A stretch of DNA of 64,000 nucleotides from Luteibacter rhizovicinus DSM 16549. Lineage in GTDB: Bacteria; Pseudomonadota; Gammaproteobacteria; Xanthomonadales; Rhodanobacteraceae. The notes beneath the pieces are model-generated. The model did not search any database, had not been told where the DNA came from, and worked only from the letters and a program-made list of their open reading frames with translations. The DNA lies in contig NZ_CP017480.1 in NCBI RefSeq assembly GCF_001887595.1, positions 620,001-684,000 on the forward strand, in the 5' to 3' direction. The position numbers and the translations under genes were made by a program. Shown here one piece after another: positions 54,683 through 63,017 of the stretch; the first letter of the stretch is position 1; each line of letters starts with the position of its first letter.

Positions 54683-55387
54683 ATGAGTCGCTGGCGGGCC
54701 GCCTTGCCTCTGCTCCTGCTGCTGATCGCCGGCGCGGTGATGCTCGGCAGCGGCGCGCTCGATCGCTTCCACCCGACCCGGCTGCTCGCCGACGAAGGCG
54801 CCCTGCGTAGTGCCATTGCCGAACATCCCGTGATGTCGCGGCTCGCCTACGCGGGCTTGCTCACCCTGGCCATCGCCACCGGCGTGCCGGGAACGATCGT
54901 CATCATCCTCGCAGGTGGCTTGCTGTTCGGCATCGCCCAGGGCACGGCCCTGTCGTCGGTCGCCCTGGTGCTTGGCTCGCTCCTGCTTTTCCTGGCCAGC
55001 CGCTACGCCTTCGGCACGGGTGGGCGCCAGCCACCGGAACTGGCGACACGCATGCGCACGGGCTTTGCTGCCCATCCCGTCAGTTACACCCTCGCCCTGC
55101 GCTTCATCCCCATCGTGCCCCTCGGGGCAATGACCGTAGCCCTGGCCTGGCTACGCTGTCCGCTGTGGCTCTTCCTGGGTGCCACGTGGCTGGGCGGCAC
55201 GGTGTCCCTCGTCGCGGAAACGGCCGTGGGCGCCGGCCTCGGCGACACGTTTGGCGGCAGTGCGCCCTTCACCCTCGCGAGGCTTCTGGACGGCAGGATC
55301 CTGCTCCCCCTGGCCGCCTTCGCCGCACTCAGCGTGCTCCCGCTGGCGGTCAAGAAACTGCGCGACCGTCGCCGTCGCCGCGACTGA
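54683..55387 (+). CDS. TVP38/TMEM64 (VTT-domain) membrane protein
   Basis: Integral membrane protein of 234 residues with a VTT/SNARE-associated domain. Relatives of the DedA/TMEM64 superfamily are implicated in lipid scrambling. Visible are an N-terminal span (LPLLLLLIAGAVML), the family core IATGVPGTIVIILAGGLLFGIAQGTALSSVALVLGSLLLFLASRY, then LALRFIPIVPLGAMTVALAW with the conserved R-F-x-P-x-x-P, and a basic tail KKLRDRRRRR. The start at 54683 (MSRWRAALP) lies 17 bases after the deaminase gene. A second VTT-type protein, fused to rhodanese, is encoded 5.5 kb downstream. Confidence 0.85.
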   Translation: MSRWRAALPLLLLLIAGAVMLGSGALDRFHPTRLLADEGALRSAIAEHPVMSRLAYAGLLTLAIATGVPGTIVIILAGGLLFGIAQGTALSSVALVLGSLLLFLASRYAFGTGGRQPPELATRMRTGFAAHPVSYTLALRFIPIVPLGAMTVALAWLRCPLWLFLGATWLGGTVSLVAETAVGAGLGDTFGGSAPFTLARLLDGRILLPLAAFAALSVLPLAVKKLRDRRRRRD

Positions 55388-55457
55388 CGCCGACCTCATG
55401 GAACTGCGCTAGGCTGTAGCCTCGCGTCGCCCGGGAGGGGCACGCTAGGGGAGGCAC

Positions 55458-57365
55458 ATGCGCGACGTATCGGTGACGTGGCTGGAACGGGTGTGGCGCC
55501 GCACGTCGCTGGTGCAGCGCCTGACTTGTGTTGCCCTCGTGCCCACGGCCATCAGCGCGGTCCTGCTGGTAACCCTGCTCACCCGTCACCAGATGGACAC
55601 CCTGCATGAGATGGGGCGCTCGACGGCCGATGCCATCGCGCAGCAGGCCGCCAGTGTTTCCGGTGAGGCGCTGCGTAACGGCGAGCGGCGCGAGATTTCC
55701 CACATTTCCCAATCGATCGTCCAGCTGCCGCAGGTGGCGCGGGTTCGCATCAGTGACCGCGACGGCGAGATCATCGCGGACCGTGTAAACGGAAGCATCG
55801 ACGATGACGACAGCCTCACCGTGTCGCGCGAGGTCCTGGACCCGGTCAGTCATCGTGTCGTCGGCTCGGTCACGGTCGACGTCAGCGTCGAGGACGCGAT
55901 CGCCGCACAACGAACGAGTGTGCAAAACGCCCTGCTGTGGCTGGCCCTGAGCCTGTTCATCGCCGTGATGATCGGCTGGTCCACCGCGCGCTGGCTGAGC
56001 GCCCCGTTGCGTAACCTGGCCATCGCTGTTCGCCAGCTCGGCCTCGGCGACCGGACCGTCGTGGTTCCCGTCACCGACGATACCGAGATCGGCGATCTAC
56101 AGCGGGGTTTCAACGGCGCCGCCTCCCAACTCCTGCATGCGCAGATCGGCATGGAACGCGAGATCGCCATGGCCACCGAGGAGCTCGCCCGGAAGAACGC
56201 CGCGCTCGAAGCGGCAAGCGTGGCGAAGGCACGTTTCCTCGCCGCCGCGTCGCACGACCTGCGCCAGCCACTGTACGCCCTCACCCTGTTTTCCTCCGGC
56301 CTTGCCGTGGACGAGTACGACCCGGTGCGCCTCAACCGCATCGCGCACATCCAGGAGTGCGTCGAAGCACTCGACCACCTGTTCAGCGAGCTGCTCGACC
56401 TGTCCCGCCTCGAGACCGGCGCCATGCCGGCCGTGCTGCGCGATGTGCCGCTGGATGAGGTCTTCGAAGAGGTGAGCGTGAATTTCCGCATGGTGGCCGA
56501 ACAGCACGACCTTCGCCTCGTCGTGCGGACCACCGGACTGTGGGTACGCTGCGACCGCACCATGGTCGCGCGCATCCTCAACAACTTGGTCAGCAATGCG
56601 CTGCGTTATACCCGCTGCGGCGGGGTGCTCGTGGGAGCCCGCCGACGCCTCGACGGCAGTGTCCGCGTCGACGTCTGGGACACCGGCCTGGGCATCGGAC
56701 CTGAGCATCTCCTACATATTTTCGACGAGTTCTACCGCGTCGAGAGCGGCCCGGAAGCCGGCCGGCCGGAGAGCACGCGACGCGGGCTGGGCCTGGGCCT
56801 GTCCACCGTACAGCGACTGGCGGGCCTGCTCGGGACGAGGGCCATGGTCCGATCGCAACCAGGCAAGGGCAGCGTGTTCTCTATCACCCTGCCGGAAGTG
56901 CAGCCAGGCAAGATCGAACCCCCGGTTACGGCCGCGCCGGGCGGAGGCACACCACGGGACGTCGTCGGCATGCGCGTCCTGGTGATCGACGACGAGCCCA
57001 GCATCCTGGCGGGCATCAGCTTCCTGCTGGGCAGCTGGGGCTGCGAGGTCATGACGGCCGAAGATGCGCAGCAGGCCATGGAGGCAGTCCACCAGTGGAT
57101 GCAGCCGCCGGACATCGTGATTTCCGACCTGCGGCTGCGCGAGGGCACGGGCCTGGACGTGATCGACCTGCTCGATCGCTACTACCGCCGGCGCCCCGGC
57201 GACCCGCCGCCGTTCGCCCGCGTCCTGATTACCGGCGAGACCCGTGGGGACTACCTGCGAAACGTCGATCAGACCACCACGCAGGTCCTCTACAAGCCAG
57301 TTTCGCCGGAACGCCTGCACGATGTCATGGTTTCCGCCTGGGCCGGCCATCATGCTCCCGTCTGA
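55458..57365 (+). CDS. Hybrid sensor histidine kinase with receiver domain
   Basis: Membrane sensor kinase (635 residues). Order: TM1 (about 21-42), a periplasmic sensor of about 115 residues, TM2 (about 158-178), HAMP (about 179-232), a coiled coil, the dimerisation domain with phospho-acceptor H266 (AASHDLRQPL), the ATPase domain (N-box ILNNLVSNALRYT, G1 WDTGLGIG, G2 GLGLGLSTV), then a C-terminal receiver (about 505-625) with D511/D512, phospho-acceptor D557 (ISDLRLREG) and K613. The DLRQPL H-box is that of kinases partnered with LuxR-type regulators; the next gene is one. GGGGAGG upstream of the ATG is a strong start signal. Ligand unknown; a PhnD-like binding protein is encoded in the same block. 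Confidence 0.92.
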   Translation: MRDVSVTWLERVWRRTSLVQRLTCVALVPTAISAVLLVTLLTRHQMDTLHEMGRSTADAIAQQAASVSGEALRNGERREISHISQSIVQLPQVARVRISDRDGEIIADRVNGSIDDDDSLTVSREVLDPVSHRVVGSVTVDVSVEDAIAAQRTSVQNALLWLALSLFIAVMIGWSTARWLSAPLRNLAIAVRQLGLGDRTVVVPVTDDTEIGDLQRGFNGAASQLLHAQIGMEREIAMATEELARKNAALEAASVAKARFLAAASHDLRQPLYALTLFSSGLAVDEYDPVRLNRIAHIQECVEALDHLFSELLDLSRLETGAMPAVLRDVPLDEVFEEVSVNFRMVAEQHDLRLVVRTTGLWVRCDRTMVARILNNLVSNALRYTRCGGVLVGARRRLDGSVRVDVWDTGLGIGPEHLLHIFDEFYRVESGPEAGRPESTRRGLGLGLSTVQRLAGLLGTRAMVRSQPGKGSVFSITLPEVQPGKIEPPVTAAPGGGTPRDVVGMRVLVIDDEPSILAGISFLLGSWGCEVMTAEDAQQAMEAVHQWMQPPDIVISDLRLREGTGLDVIDLLDRYYRRRPGDPPPFARVLITGETRGDYLRNVDQTTTQVLYKPVSPERLHDVMVSAWAGHHAPV

Positions 57366-57452
57366 TCCGGATGGCTGGCTTGCCGCGAGGCGCCCGGGGG
57401 GCTATGTTTCGAAGAACAAGGATGCTCGCGACCATGCGGGCGGAGGAGTGGC

Positions 57453-58217
57453 ATGCGTGTTCTGATCGCGGACGATCATCGGCTCATCATCGAGGGCGTC
57501 AAGCTCAAGCTGAGTGAGCTGGGTGACAACGTCGAGTTCGTCGAGGCCGAGACGGTTGCCCAGCTTCGCGCGCAGCTCGAACGGCATCCCCTTCCAGATC
57601 TCGCCCTGATCGACATGGCCATGCCGGGTGCGAACGGCGGGGTCGATCACATCCGGGAGGCCGTCGAAAAGCTTTCCGACGCGAACGACAAGGTCACCTC
57701 CCAGGACAGCGACAGCCCGGACCTGACCGACGACGAGCGCCGTCATGCGGCCGACCTCATCGGTACCCGCACGGCGCACAAACGCGCTGTCATCGTACTG
57801 TCCGGCACAGAGGACTCCGCCGCCATCCGCCATGTGCTGGATCTGGGCGTGCAGGGCTACATCCTGAAATCGTCGCCGCCCGAGGTCATCCTGAGCGCCG
57901 TGCGCTTGGTGGTCGGCGGGGGGATCTACGTACCGCCCGAAGCGATGAGGGCCGCCGCGTCGACCACGACGCCGTTCTTCGCGACCACCAATGGCAGCGA
58001 CGGACTGACGACCAAGGAGCGGCTGGCCACGGTCCTGACCGAGCGACAGATCGACGTCCTCAAGCTGCTGGCCAAGGGCCGGCCGAACAAATTGATCGCG
58101 CGCGAGCTGGGAATCAGCGAAGGCACGGTCAAGATTCACCTCGCCGCGATCTTCCGTGCGCTACATGTGCGGAATCGATTGGAGGCACTGGTCGCCGCAC
58201 AGCACCTGGGCGACTAG
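57453..58217 (+). CDS. LuxR/NarL-type response regulator with an insertion in the receiver
   Basis: Response regulator of 254 residues. The receiver has acidic residues D7/D8 (LIADDHR), phospho-acceptor D54 (ALIDMAMPG), S117/T119 (VLSGTED) and K139 (YILKSSP). Between about residues 72 and 110 it carries an acidic, hydrophilic insertion (KLSDANDKVTSQDSDSPDL ...) of 35-40 residues not found in ordinary NarL receivers. The C-terminal LuxR HTH (about 195-250) reads LTERQIDVLKLLAKGRPNKLIARELGISEGTVKIHL. GGAGGAG upstream of the ATG is strong. It is the likely output of the hybrid kinase just before it. Confidence 0.92.
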   Translation: MRVLIADDHRLIIEGVKLKLSELGDNVEFVEAETVAQLRAQLERHPLPDLALIDMAMPGANGGVDHIREAVEKLSDANDKVTSQDSDSPDLTDDERRHAADLIGTRTAHKRAVIVLSGTEDSAAIRHVLDLGVQGYILKSSPPEVILSAVRLVVGGGIYVPPEAMRAAASTTTPFFATTNGSDGLTTKERLATVLTERQIDVLKLLAKGRPNKLIARELGISEGTVKIHLAAIFRALHVRNRLEALVAAQHLGD

Positions 58218-58247
58218 CCAGAACATCACCCACGCGGGGCAGGCGCG

Positions 58248-59285
58248 ATGCGGGCAGGCGTGAAGAGCGCGGCGAGAGGGCGAGTGCGCGCGTGGTTCAG
58301 CGCGTGCGTCCTGTGCGCCCTGTGTTCGGGACCCGTCCTCGCGGCGAGCCCCGCGCAGGGCGACGTCGACCCGAACGCCCCGCTCACCTTCGGCATCCTC
58401 CCCATCGGCGGCCCCGCCGAATCGCTGGAGGCGTGGCGGCCCATGCTCGACGACCTGAGCAAGGCGCTCGCGCGCCCTGTCCGTGCCGTCTCGGTCACGA
58501 CCTACGAAGGCATCGCGCAGGCCATCAGCGAGCAACGGGTGGACATCGCTTTTCTCTCTGGCCGACTCGCGCTGGACGCCGTGACTAGGCAGAACATGCA
58601 GGTGATCGGCCAGCTCACACGCGGCGACGGCTCCAGGGGCTATTACGCCGTGGTCATCGTGGCCGCCGACTCACGGCTGCGCACCGTCGACCAGCTGTTC
58701 GCACGGCCGGGCAAGTGGCGCTTCGCCCGTGGCGAGGCGCTGTCCGTCTCCGGCTATCTCGTTCCGGAGACCCAACTGTTCGCGGCGCGCAACGTGGACT
58801 CGGACACCTTTTTTGCCAGCGTGCACATCGACAACCACCAGAACAATGCGCTGGCCGTCGCCAATGGCGAGGCCGATGTGGCCACCAACAACTCCGCGGA
58901 CCTGGAGCGCTTCAAGCAACATTTTCCCGACCAGTACGCACGCCTGCGCGTCCTATGGCAATCCTCGCTCATCCCCCACGCGGTCATCGTTATCCGGAAC
59001 GACCTGCCGCTGGCGCTGCGCGAGCGGGTGGCGACCTTCATCACCAGCTATGGAAAAGGCAAGGACGGCCCGCGTGAAGAAGCGAATCTGAAGCTCATCC
59101 ACGACATCAGTGGATTCGCCCGCGCCGGCAACGCCGTGCTCGTTCCGTTCGTCGATATCGAGTATTCGCTGGAGAAGCGCCGGGCCACCAGCGCGCAATG
59201 GGTGAGCGAGGCCGCGCGTGAGGCGCGCTTTCACAAGATCACGGCCGATCACGACGCCGTCGTAAAGCAACTCGATGGTAAATAG
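58248..59285 (+). CDS. PhnD-like periplasmic phosphate/phosphonate-type binding protein
   Basis: Secreted solute-binding protein of 345 residues with a signal peptide (about 1-33, ending VLAAS). The PhnD/type-2 binding fold is visible: LTFGILPIGGPAESLEAWRPMLDDLSKALARPV, TYEGIAQAISEQRVDIAFLSGRLAL, and GEADVATNNSADLERF with the loop SSLIPHAVIVIRNDLP. No ABC permease or ATPase gene is in the window. It lies 30 bases after the response regulator and 90 bases before a second kinase-like gene. It is best read as a sensory binding protein feeding the kinases rather than as a transporter part; the ligand is unknown. Confidence 0.85.
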   Translation: MRAGVKSAARGRVRAWFSACVLCALCSGPVLAASPAQGDVDPNAPLTFGILPIGGPAESLEAWRPMLDDLSKALARPVRAVSVTTYEGIAQAISEQRVDIAFLSGRLALDAVTRQNMQVIGQLTRGDGSRGYYAVVIVAADSRLRTVDQLFARPGKWRFARGEALSVSGYLVPETQLFAARNVDSDTFFASVHIDNHQNNALAVANGEADVATNNSADLERFKQHFPDQYARLRVLWQSSLIPHAVIVIRNDLPLALRERVATFITSYGKGKDGPREEANLKLIHDISGFARAGNAVLVPFVDIEYSLEKRRATSAQWVSEAAREARFHKITADHDAVVKQLDGK

Positions 59286-59375
59286 CCGTCCAGCCGGTTT
59301 AGGCCAAAAGGTATAGACGGGCAGCCTAGGTCCCCTTGTCTATCGCGCGACGAACGCGCGTTTCATAGATTCGTC

Positions 59376-60791
59376 ATGAGTATGTGCGCTACAGGCCCCC
59401 TCATGATCGCGTCGCCGCATCCGCCAGCAAGGCCCGCGCCGTTGCATCGACAGTTGATCCTGCGGGGATTGCTGCCGATGACACTGGTTGCGCTCGCCTT
59501 GGCCGGAACGCTTGGCGTGTTACATATGCGAGCCTTGTCCGGCGAAGCGCGCACCGTCGCGCGTATCCAGGCGATCCGTCTTGGCGCTTCCATCGACGCG
59601 GCGACGGGCGACGATGCCGTTCGCTACGCACTGACCCGCGCGCTGTCGCGCAGTGCGCCCACCGAGAGCCTCACGCTTCGCCGCGACGATGCACCGGATC
59701 TGGTGATCGACAGTGGTCGCCAGACCCCCGCCGGACGCGCGTTGCGTGTGCGCCTGAATACTCCCTTGGGCGAACTCGAAACCGTTTCCGACGCGACATC
59801 GCTGCGCGAGCGCCAGGCTGCCGCGGCGTTCATGACCCTGCTGTTGTGTTGTGGTGTTCTTGCCGTGTTCCTGTTCACTCGACGGGCCCTCGAGCGCAAT
59901 GTCATCGAGCCCATCGAAGGCATGCGCGATCGCATCGACGCCTTCCTCCATCCCCGCCGATCCACCACCCGGGAGCACAGCGACGGCGAGCTCGCCACCA
60001 TCGATGCCCTGCTCGACGAACTGGTCGACCTGCGACGGCGCCACGACATGGCCATGGCCGATGCCCTGCGCCAGCGACTGCACGACATCGCGCGGCATAC
60101 GCGCTTCATCGAACAGGTCGGCGACCACTTCCGCCAGCCGCTGCAGGCACTGGCCCTGTTCGTCGCCGGCATGCAGCCGGGTGAAGACCTGCGCCAGCGG
60201 GCCGTCCTCGGCCAGATGCGTACGAGCCTGACGCGGCTCAACGAGCTGCTCGATGGCTTGCTCGCCATGGCCCGCTTCGATGCGGGTGCGGTCGAACCGC
60301 ATGCGATCGACCTGATCACCTCGGATCTCTTCGTACGCGAACGCGCGGCGATCGACGACGACGCCCGCCGCCTCGGTGTCGACATTCATTGGCGCGGTGG
60401 CCGCATCCCCCTGCACAGTGATGCCACGCTGCTTGGCGAACTGATCCACCGCCTGGTCTCGAACGCGGTGATCAGCACCCCGAACGGCCGCGTGCTGGTC
60501 GCGGCGCGGCGGCGTGGCGACGCCGTTCGACTCGAGGTCCGCGATAACGGGATGGGCCTGGAACCCACTCAGCAGGAGCGCGTCTTCGAGGAATTCACCC
60601 GTCTGCCCGGTCATGCCGGCTATGGCATCTCCCTGGCGGTCGCCCGCCGTATCGTCGATACGCTCGGCGGCAGCATCGGCGTCCGCTCCAGCCCAGGACG
60701 GGGCACCCTTTTCTGGGTGCAACTGGACGGCGCCGCGGTCGGTCCACCCCTCAAGGCAGCGTCGATGCTGAGTCGGCACCCGGCGCTCTGA
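59376..60791 (+). CDS. Sensor histidine kinase-like protein with altered H-box
   Basis: Membrane kinase-like protein (471 residues): TM1 (about 30-52), a small periplasmic domain, TM2 (about 150-168), a linker/HAMP-like segment, a dimerisation domain and an ATPase domain. The ATPase boxes look intact (N-box HRLVSNAVIS, G1 RDNGMGL, G2 GYGISLAVA). The H-box reads VGDHFRQPLQAL. Aligned with SHDLRQPL of the hybrid kinase, the phospho-His position is Asp (D250) and the His is one residue later (H251). It may be a pseudokinase or phosphatase, or may use the shifted His. It shares a gene block with the PhnD-like protein and probably acts with it. Confidence 0.82.
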   Translation: MSMCATGPLMIASPHPPARPAPLHRQLILRGLLPMTLVALALAGTLGVLHMRALSGEARTVARIQAIRLGASIDAATGDDAVRYALTRALSRSAPTESLTLRRDDAPDLVIDSGRQTPAGRALRVRLNTPLGELETVSDATSLRERQAAAAFMTLLLCCGVLAVFLFTRRALERNVIEPIEGMRDRIDAFLHPRRSTTREHSDGELATIDALLDELVDLRRRHDMAMADALRQRLHDIARHTRFIEQVGDHFRQPLQALALFVAGMQPGEDLRQRAVLGQMRTSLTRLNELLDGLLAMARFDAGAVEPHAIDLITSDLFVRERAAIDDDARRLGVDIHWRGGRIPLHSDATLLGELIHRLVSNAVISTPNGRVLVAARRRGDAVRLEVRDNGMGLEPTQQERVFEEFTRLPGHAGYGISLAVARRIVDTLGGSIGVRSSPGRGTLFWVQLDGAAVGPPLKAASMLSRHPAL

Positions 60792-60868
60792 TCGCGGCGC
60801 ATCTGTCGGCGAAGACCCGACCGGCGTATCTTTGCGGGAGTGCACGGACCTTCCCGAGGATCACTGTC

Positions 60869-61813
60869 GTGGCGAGCGTCAATTGGTCTGATACGGCGCC
60901 GGTCGTGGCGTTCATTGGCGTGTTCGCAGGGGCGATCGGCTTGCCCGTGCCGGCGATGCCCACCCTGATCGTGGTGGGCAGCACGCTGGTCGCCGCGCGG
61001 GATCCCGTCCTGATCCTGATCACCTTCCTTGGCGCGCTCGCGGGCGCGTTTGCCGGTGATGCCGCGTGGTTTCTCACCGGCCGTCGCTTCGGCTATCGCG
61101 TACTCGACGGGCTGTGCCGCATCTCGCTGTCGCCCGATACCTGCGTGCGGCGTGCGAGCGGCTTTTTCGAGAAGCGTGGCGTCAAGCTCCTTCTGATATC
61201 GCGGTTCATTCCCGGCCTGTCGCTCGTCGCGATTCCCATCGCCGGGGCCGGCGATACACGCTTCTCGCGCTTCACCCTCTACGACCTGCTGGGAGCCGCG
61301 TTGTGGATCTCGGTCGGGCTATCGGTCGGCATGCTTTTCTACCGCCAGATCGACGCCGTGCTGGCGACCCTGAAGCAATTTGGCCTGGGCATGGCCGCGA
61401 TCGCGCTGATCGGCCTGCTGCTCTGGATCGGCTTTCGCTACACCCGTCGCGCCCTGCTGATCGCCCAGCTGCGCAAGAGCCGCATCTCCGTCGATGAACT
61501 CTCGGTGCTCCTGGCCAGCGAGCCCGGCGCACTGATCGTGGATGTCCGCTCGGCCCTGAGCCGCCGCGACGACCCCTTCGTCATTCCCGGGTCCCGCCTG
61601 TTCGACCTGGCCACGGCCGACGCCGCCCTGGCCACCTTGCCCAAGCACACCTCGGTGGTGATCTATTGCTCCTGCCCCAACGAGGTTTCGGCCGCGAAAG
61701 TCGCCGAACGCCTGAGCAAACTGGGCTTCTCCAATGTCCGCCCGCTGACCGGAGGCATCGGCGCCTGGCGCCAGGCGGGTCGCGACGTCGAGGCCATCAT
61801 CGCCACGACCTGA
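60869..61813 (+). CDS. DedA-family membrane protein fused to a rhodanese domain
   Basis: Fusion of 314 residues. The N-terminal 200 residues form a DedA/VTT membrane domain: GAIGLPVPAMPTLIVVGS, then GALAGAFAGDAAWFLTGRRFG, FFEKRGVKLLLISRFIPGLSLVAIPIAGAG. The C-terminal part (about 205-310) is a rhodanese-like domain with LIVDVRSALSRRDDPFVIPGS and an active-site loop opening IYCSCPNEVSA, giving C267. The loop does not match the classic CRxGxR and holds a second cysteine. The GTG start has GAGGA about eight bases upstream. DedA-rhodanese fusions are known; their substrate is not. Confidence 0.88.
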   Translation: MASVNWSDTAPVVAFIGVFAGAIGLPVPAMPTLIVVGSTLVAARDPVLILITFLGALAGAFAGDAAWFLTGRRFGYRVLDGLCRISLSPDTCVRRASGFFEKRGVKLLLISRFIPGLSLVAIPIAGAGDTRFSRFTLYDLLGAALWISVGLSVGMLFYRQIDAVLATLKQFGLGMAAIALIGLLLWIGFRYTRRALLIAQLRKSRISVDELSVLLASEPGALIVDVRSALSRRDDPFVIPGSRLFDLATADAALATLPKHTSVVIYCSCPNEVSAAKVAERLSKLGFSNVRPLTGGIGAWRQAGRDVEAIIATT

Positions 61814-61831
61814 ACCGCGGCGGCGCTCGGG

Positions 61832-61861
61832 TTGTGCCAGCACCCATGGGACCACTAAACT
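61832..61861 (+). promoter_or_regulatory. Candidate tRNA-Lys promoter
   Basis: TTGTGC (61832-61837) and TAAACT (61856-61861) are 18 bases apart; transcription would start about 12 bases before the mature tRNA. Confidence 0.5.
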
Positions 61862-61879
61862 AGCCGGCTTCCCGCGCAT

Positions 61880-61955
61880 GGGTCGTTAGCTCAGTTGGTA
61901 GAGCAGCGGACTTTTAATCCGTAGGTCGCCGGTTCGAATCCGGCACGACCCACCA
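61880..61955 (+). tRNA. tRNA-Lys (anticodon TTT)
   Basis: A full cloverleaf: acceptor stem GGGTCGT/ACGACCC, D-arm with AGCTCAGTTGGTAGAGC, anticodon loop CTTTTAA (anticodon TTT at 61913-61915) on stem GCGGA/TCCGT, T-arm CCGGTTCGAATCCGG, and encoded CCA at the 3' end. No integrated element is visible at its 3' end within 2 kb. Confidence 0.98.
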
Positions 61956-62076
61956 TTCGCGCCTTTCGTCGCACGTGCAACGCGTGTTTCCCCGACGAAA
62001 AACCGGTCTGGATTCTCATGTTTTCCGCCTCGCTGGAGCGATACCTTGCGTGTACCTTCACGATTTGGGAGCCGAC

Positions 62077-62445
62077 ATGCGTCGGTACAGCACGAAAAGC
62101 GACGACGATCTGCACCTCGGCGCCACGCCCGTCCTTTCCAGAGAGGACCCCGCGCAAGGCGCGCCTCTTCAGGAAGCACTCGCCGTGCTTAACGAACGAC
62201 TGCAGCACGTGTCCGTCACCGTTCGCGATCTGGCGGCACGCCTGACATTCGCGGAAGACAATAGGTCGGACATCCTCCGTCGGCTCGCCGTCATCGAAGA
62301 ACGCCTCAGTCAGACTGCCACGAAGGCATGGGTTCTCGGGTGCGCCGCGGCGGTCCTGCTGGCCATGTTGACCGGCACGCTCGGTGGCGTCTGGTGGATG
62401 TTCCAGCAGTACGTCGGCCCGTTGCTGCGCACATCCGCTGGCTGA
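62077..62445 (+). CDS. Hypothetical protein with coiled coil and C-terminal membrane segment
   Basis: Not recognised; 122 residues. A hydrophilic N-terminus is followed by a heptad-like helix (about 30-80: LQEALAVLNERLQHVSVTVRDLAARL ... ILRRLAVIEERLSQT) and one membrane span (about 84-108, AWVLGCAAAVLLAMLTGTLGGVWWMF) near the C-terminus. The layout resembles small tail-anchored or holin-accessory proteins, but there are no phage genes. GGGAG five bases before the ATG at 62077 sets the start; the frame continues 34 codons upstream into the tRNA flank. Confidence 0.65.
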   Translation: MRRYSTKSDDDLHLGATPVLSREDPAQGAPLQEALAVLNERLQHVSVTVRDLAARLTFAEDNRSDILRRLAVIEERLSQTATKAWVLGCAAAVLLAMLTGTLGGVWWMFQQYVGPLLRTSAG

Positions 62446-62500
62446 CGCGCTGACGCTAGAATGATCCTGGCCGCGGAGGGCGGTAGCCAGGGGGATAGGG

Positions 62501-63013
62501 ATGAGAGGTTACGTGCTTGGCGCCGTCTTGCTGGCGGCGTGTGGCTGGGGCTATCTACAAACGAAGAAGTTGTCGGACGGCGGGATCGAGGCTTACTACC
62601 GCGCGGATGCGGAGACGACCTTCACTCATGATCCCGATGCATCCTGCGCGCTCATCGCCGACGATTTCCGAGGATCCTCGTCTGGCACGCTCAACGGCAC
62701 CGCGGTCGCGCAAAACGCGATCGGGAAGACGCAATTCTGTGACCAGCAGAAAAAGTTCTCCGACGTGCTCGCGAACTTCAAGAAGCGCGTAGGCCGGGAC
62801 GCGGATGTTTCCTACGCCACGAACTTCGACACGCCGGTCTACGCCGCCGACCATCGTAGCGCGACGGTGCGCGTGAGCTACACGTACAGCCTGCTCGGCG
62901 GCCGGCTCCTGAACATCACGGGCACTCGCGTGGACACCCTGGTCAAACGCGATGGAAAGGTGTTGCTCCTTGCCACCGAAGATCACATGACCGGAACGAT
63001 GGGCGCGCGCTAA
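62501..63013 (+). CDS. Hypothetical lipoprotein or membrane-anchored protein
   Basis: Not recognised; 170 residues. A short N-terminal hydrophobic stretch ends in a lipobox-like LLAAC (C14), which is close to the N-terminus for a lipoprotein. The mature part reads as one alpha/beta domain with several strands (HRSATVRVSYTYSLLGGRLLNITGTRVDTLVKRDGKVLLLATED), reminiscent of NTF2-like folds, though this is by eye. Two further cysteines (DASCALI, TQFCDQQ) could form a disulfide. GGGGATAGGG before the ATG is a fair ribosome binding site. It converges on queC with 4 bases between stops. Confidence 0.65.
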   Translation: MRGYVLGAVLLAACGWGYLQTKKLSDGGIEAYYRADAETTFTHDPDASCALIADDFRGSSSGTLNGTAVAQNAIGKTQFCDQQKKFSDVLANFKKRVGRDADVSYATNFDTPVYAADHRSATVRVSYTYSLLGGRLLNITGTRVDTLVKRDGKVLLLATEDHMTGTMGAR

Positions 63014-63017
63014 TCGC

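Noticed and set aside
58248..59285. PhnD-like protein as part of a phosphonate importer
   Set aside because: No permease, ATPase or C-P lyase gene lies within the window; the neighbours are all signalling genes.
61880..63013. tRNA-Lys as the attachment site of a genomic island
   Set aside because: No direct repeat of the tRNA 3' end and no integrase are visible downstream in the window, although two unknown small genes follow it.
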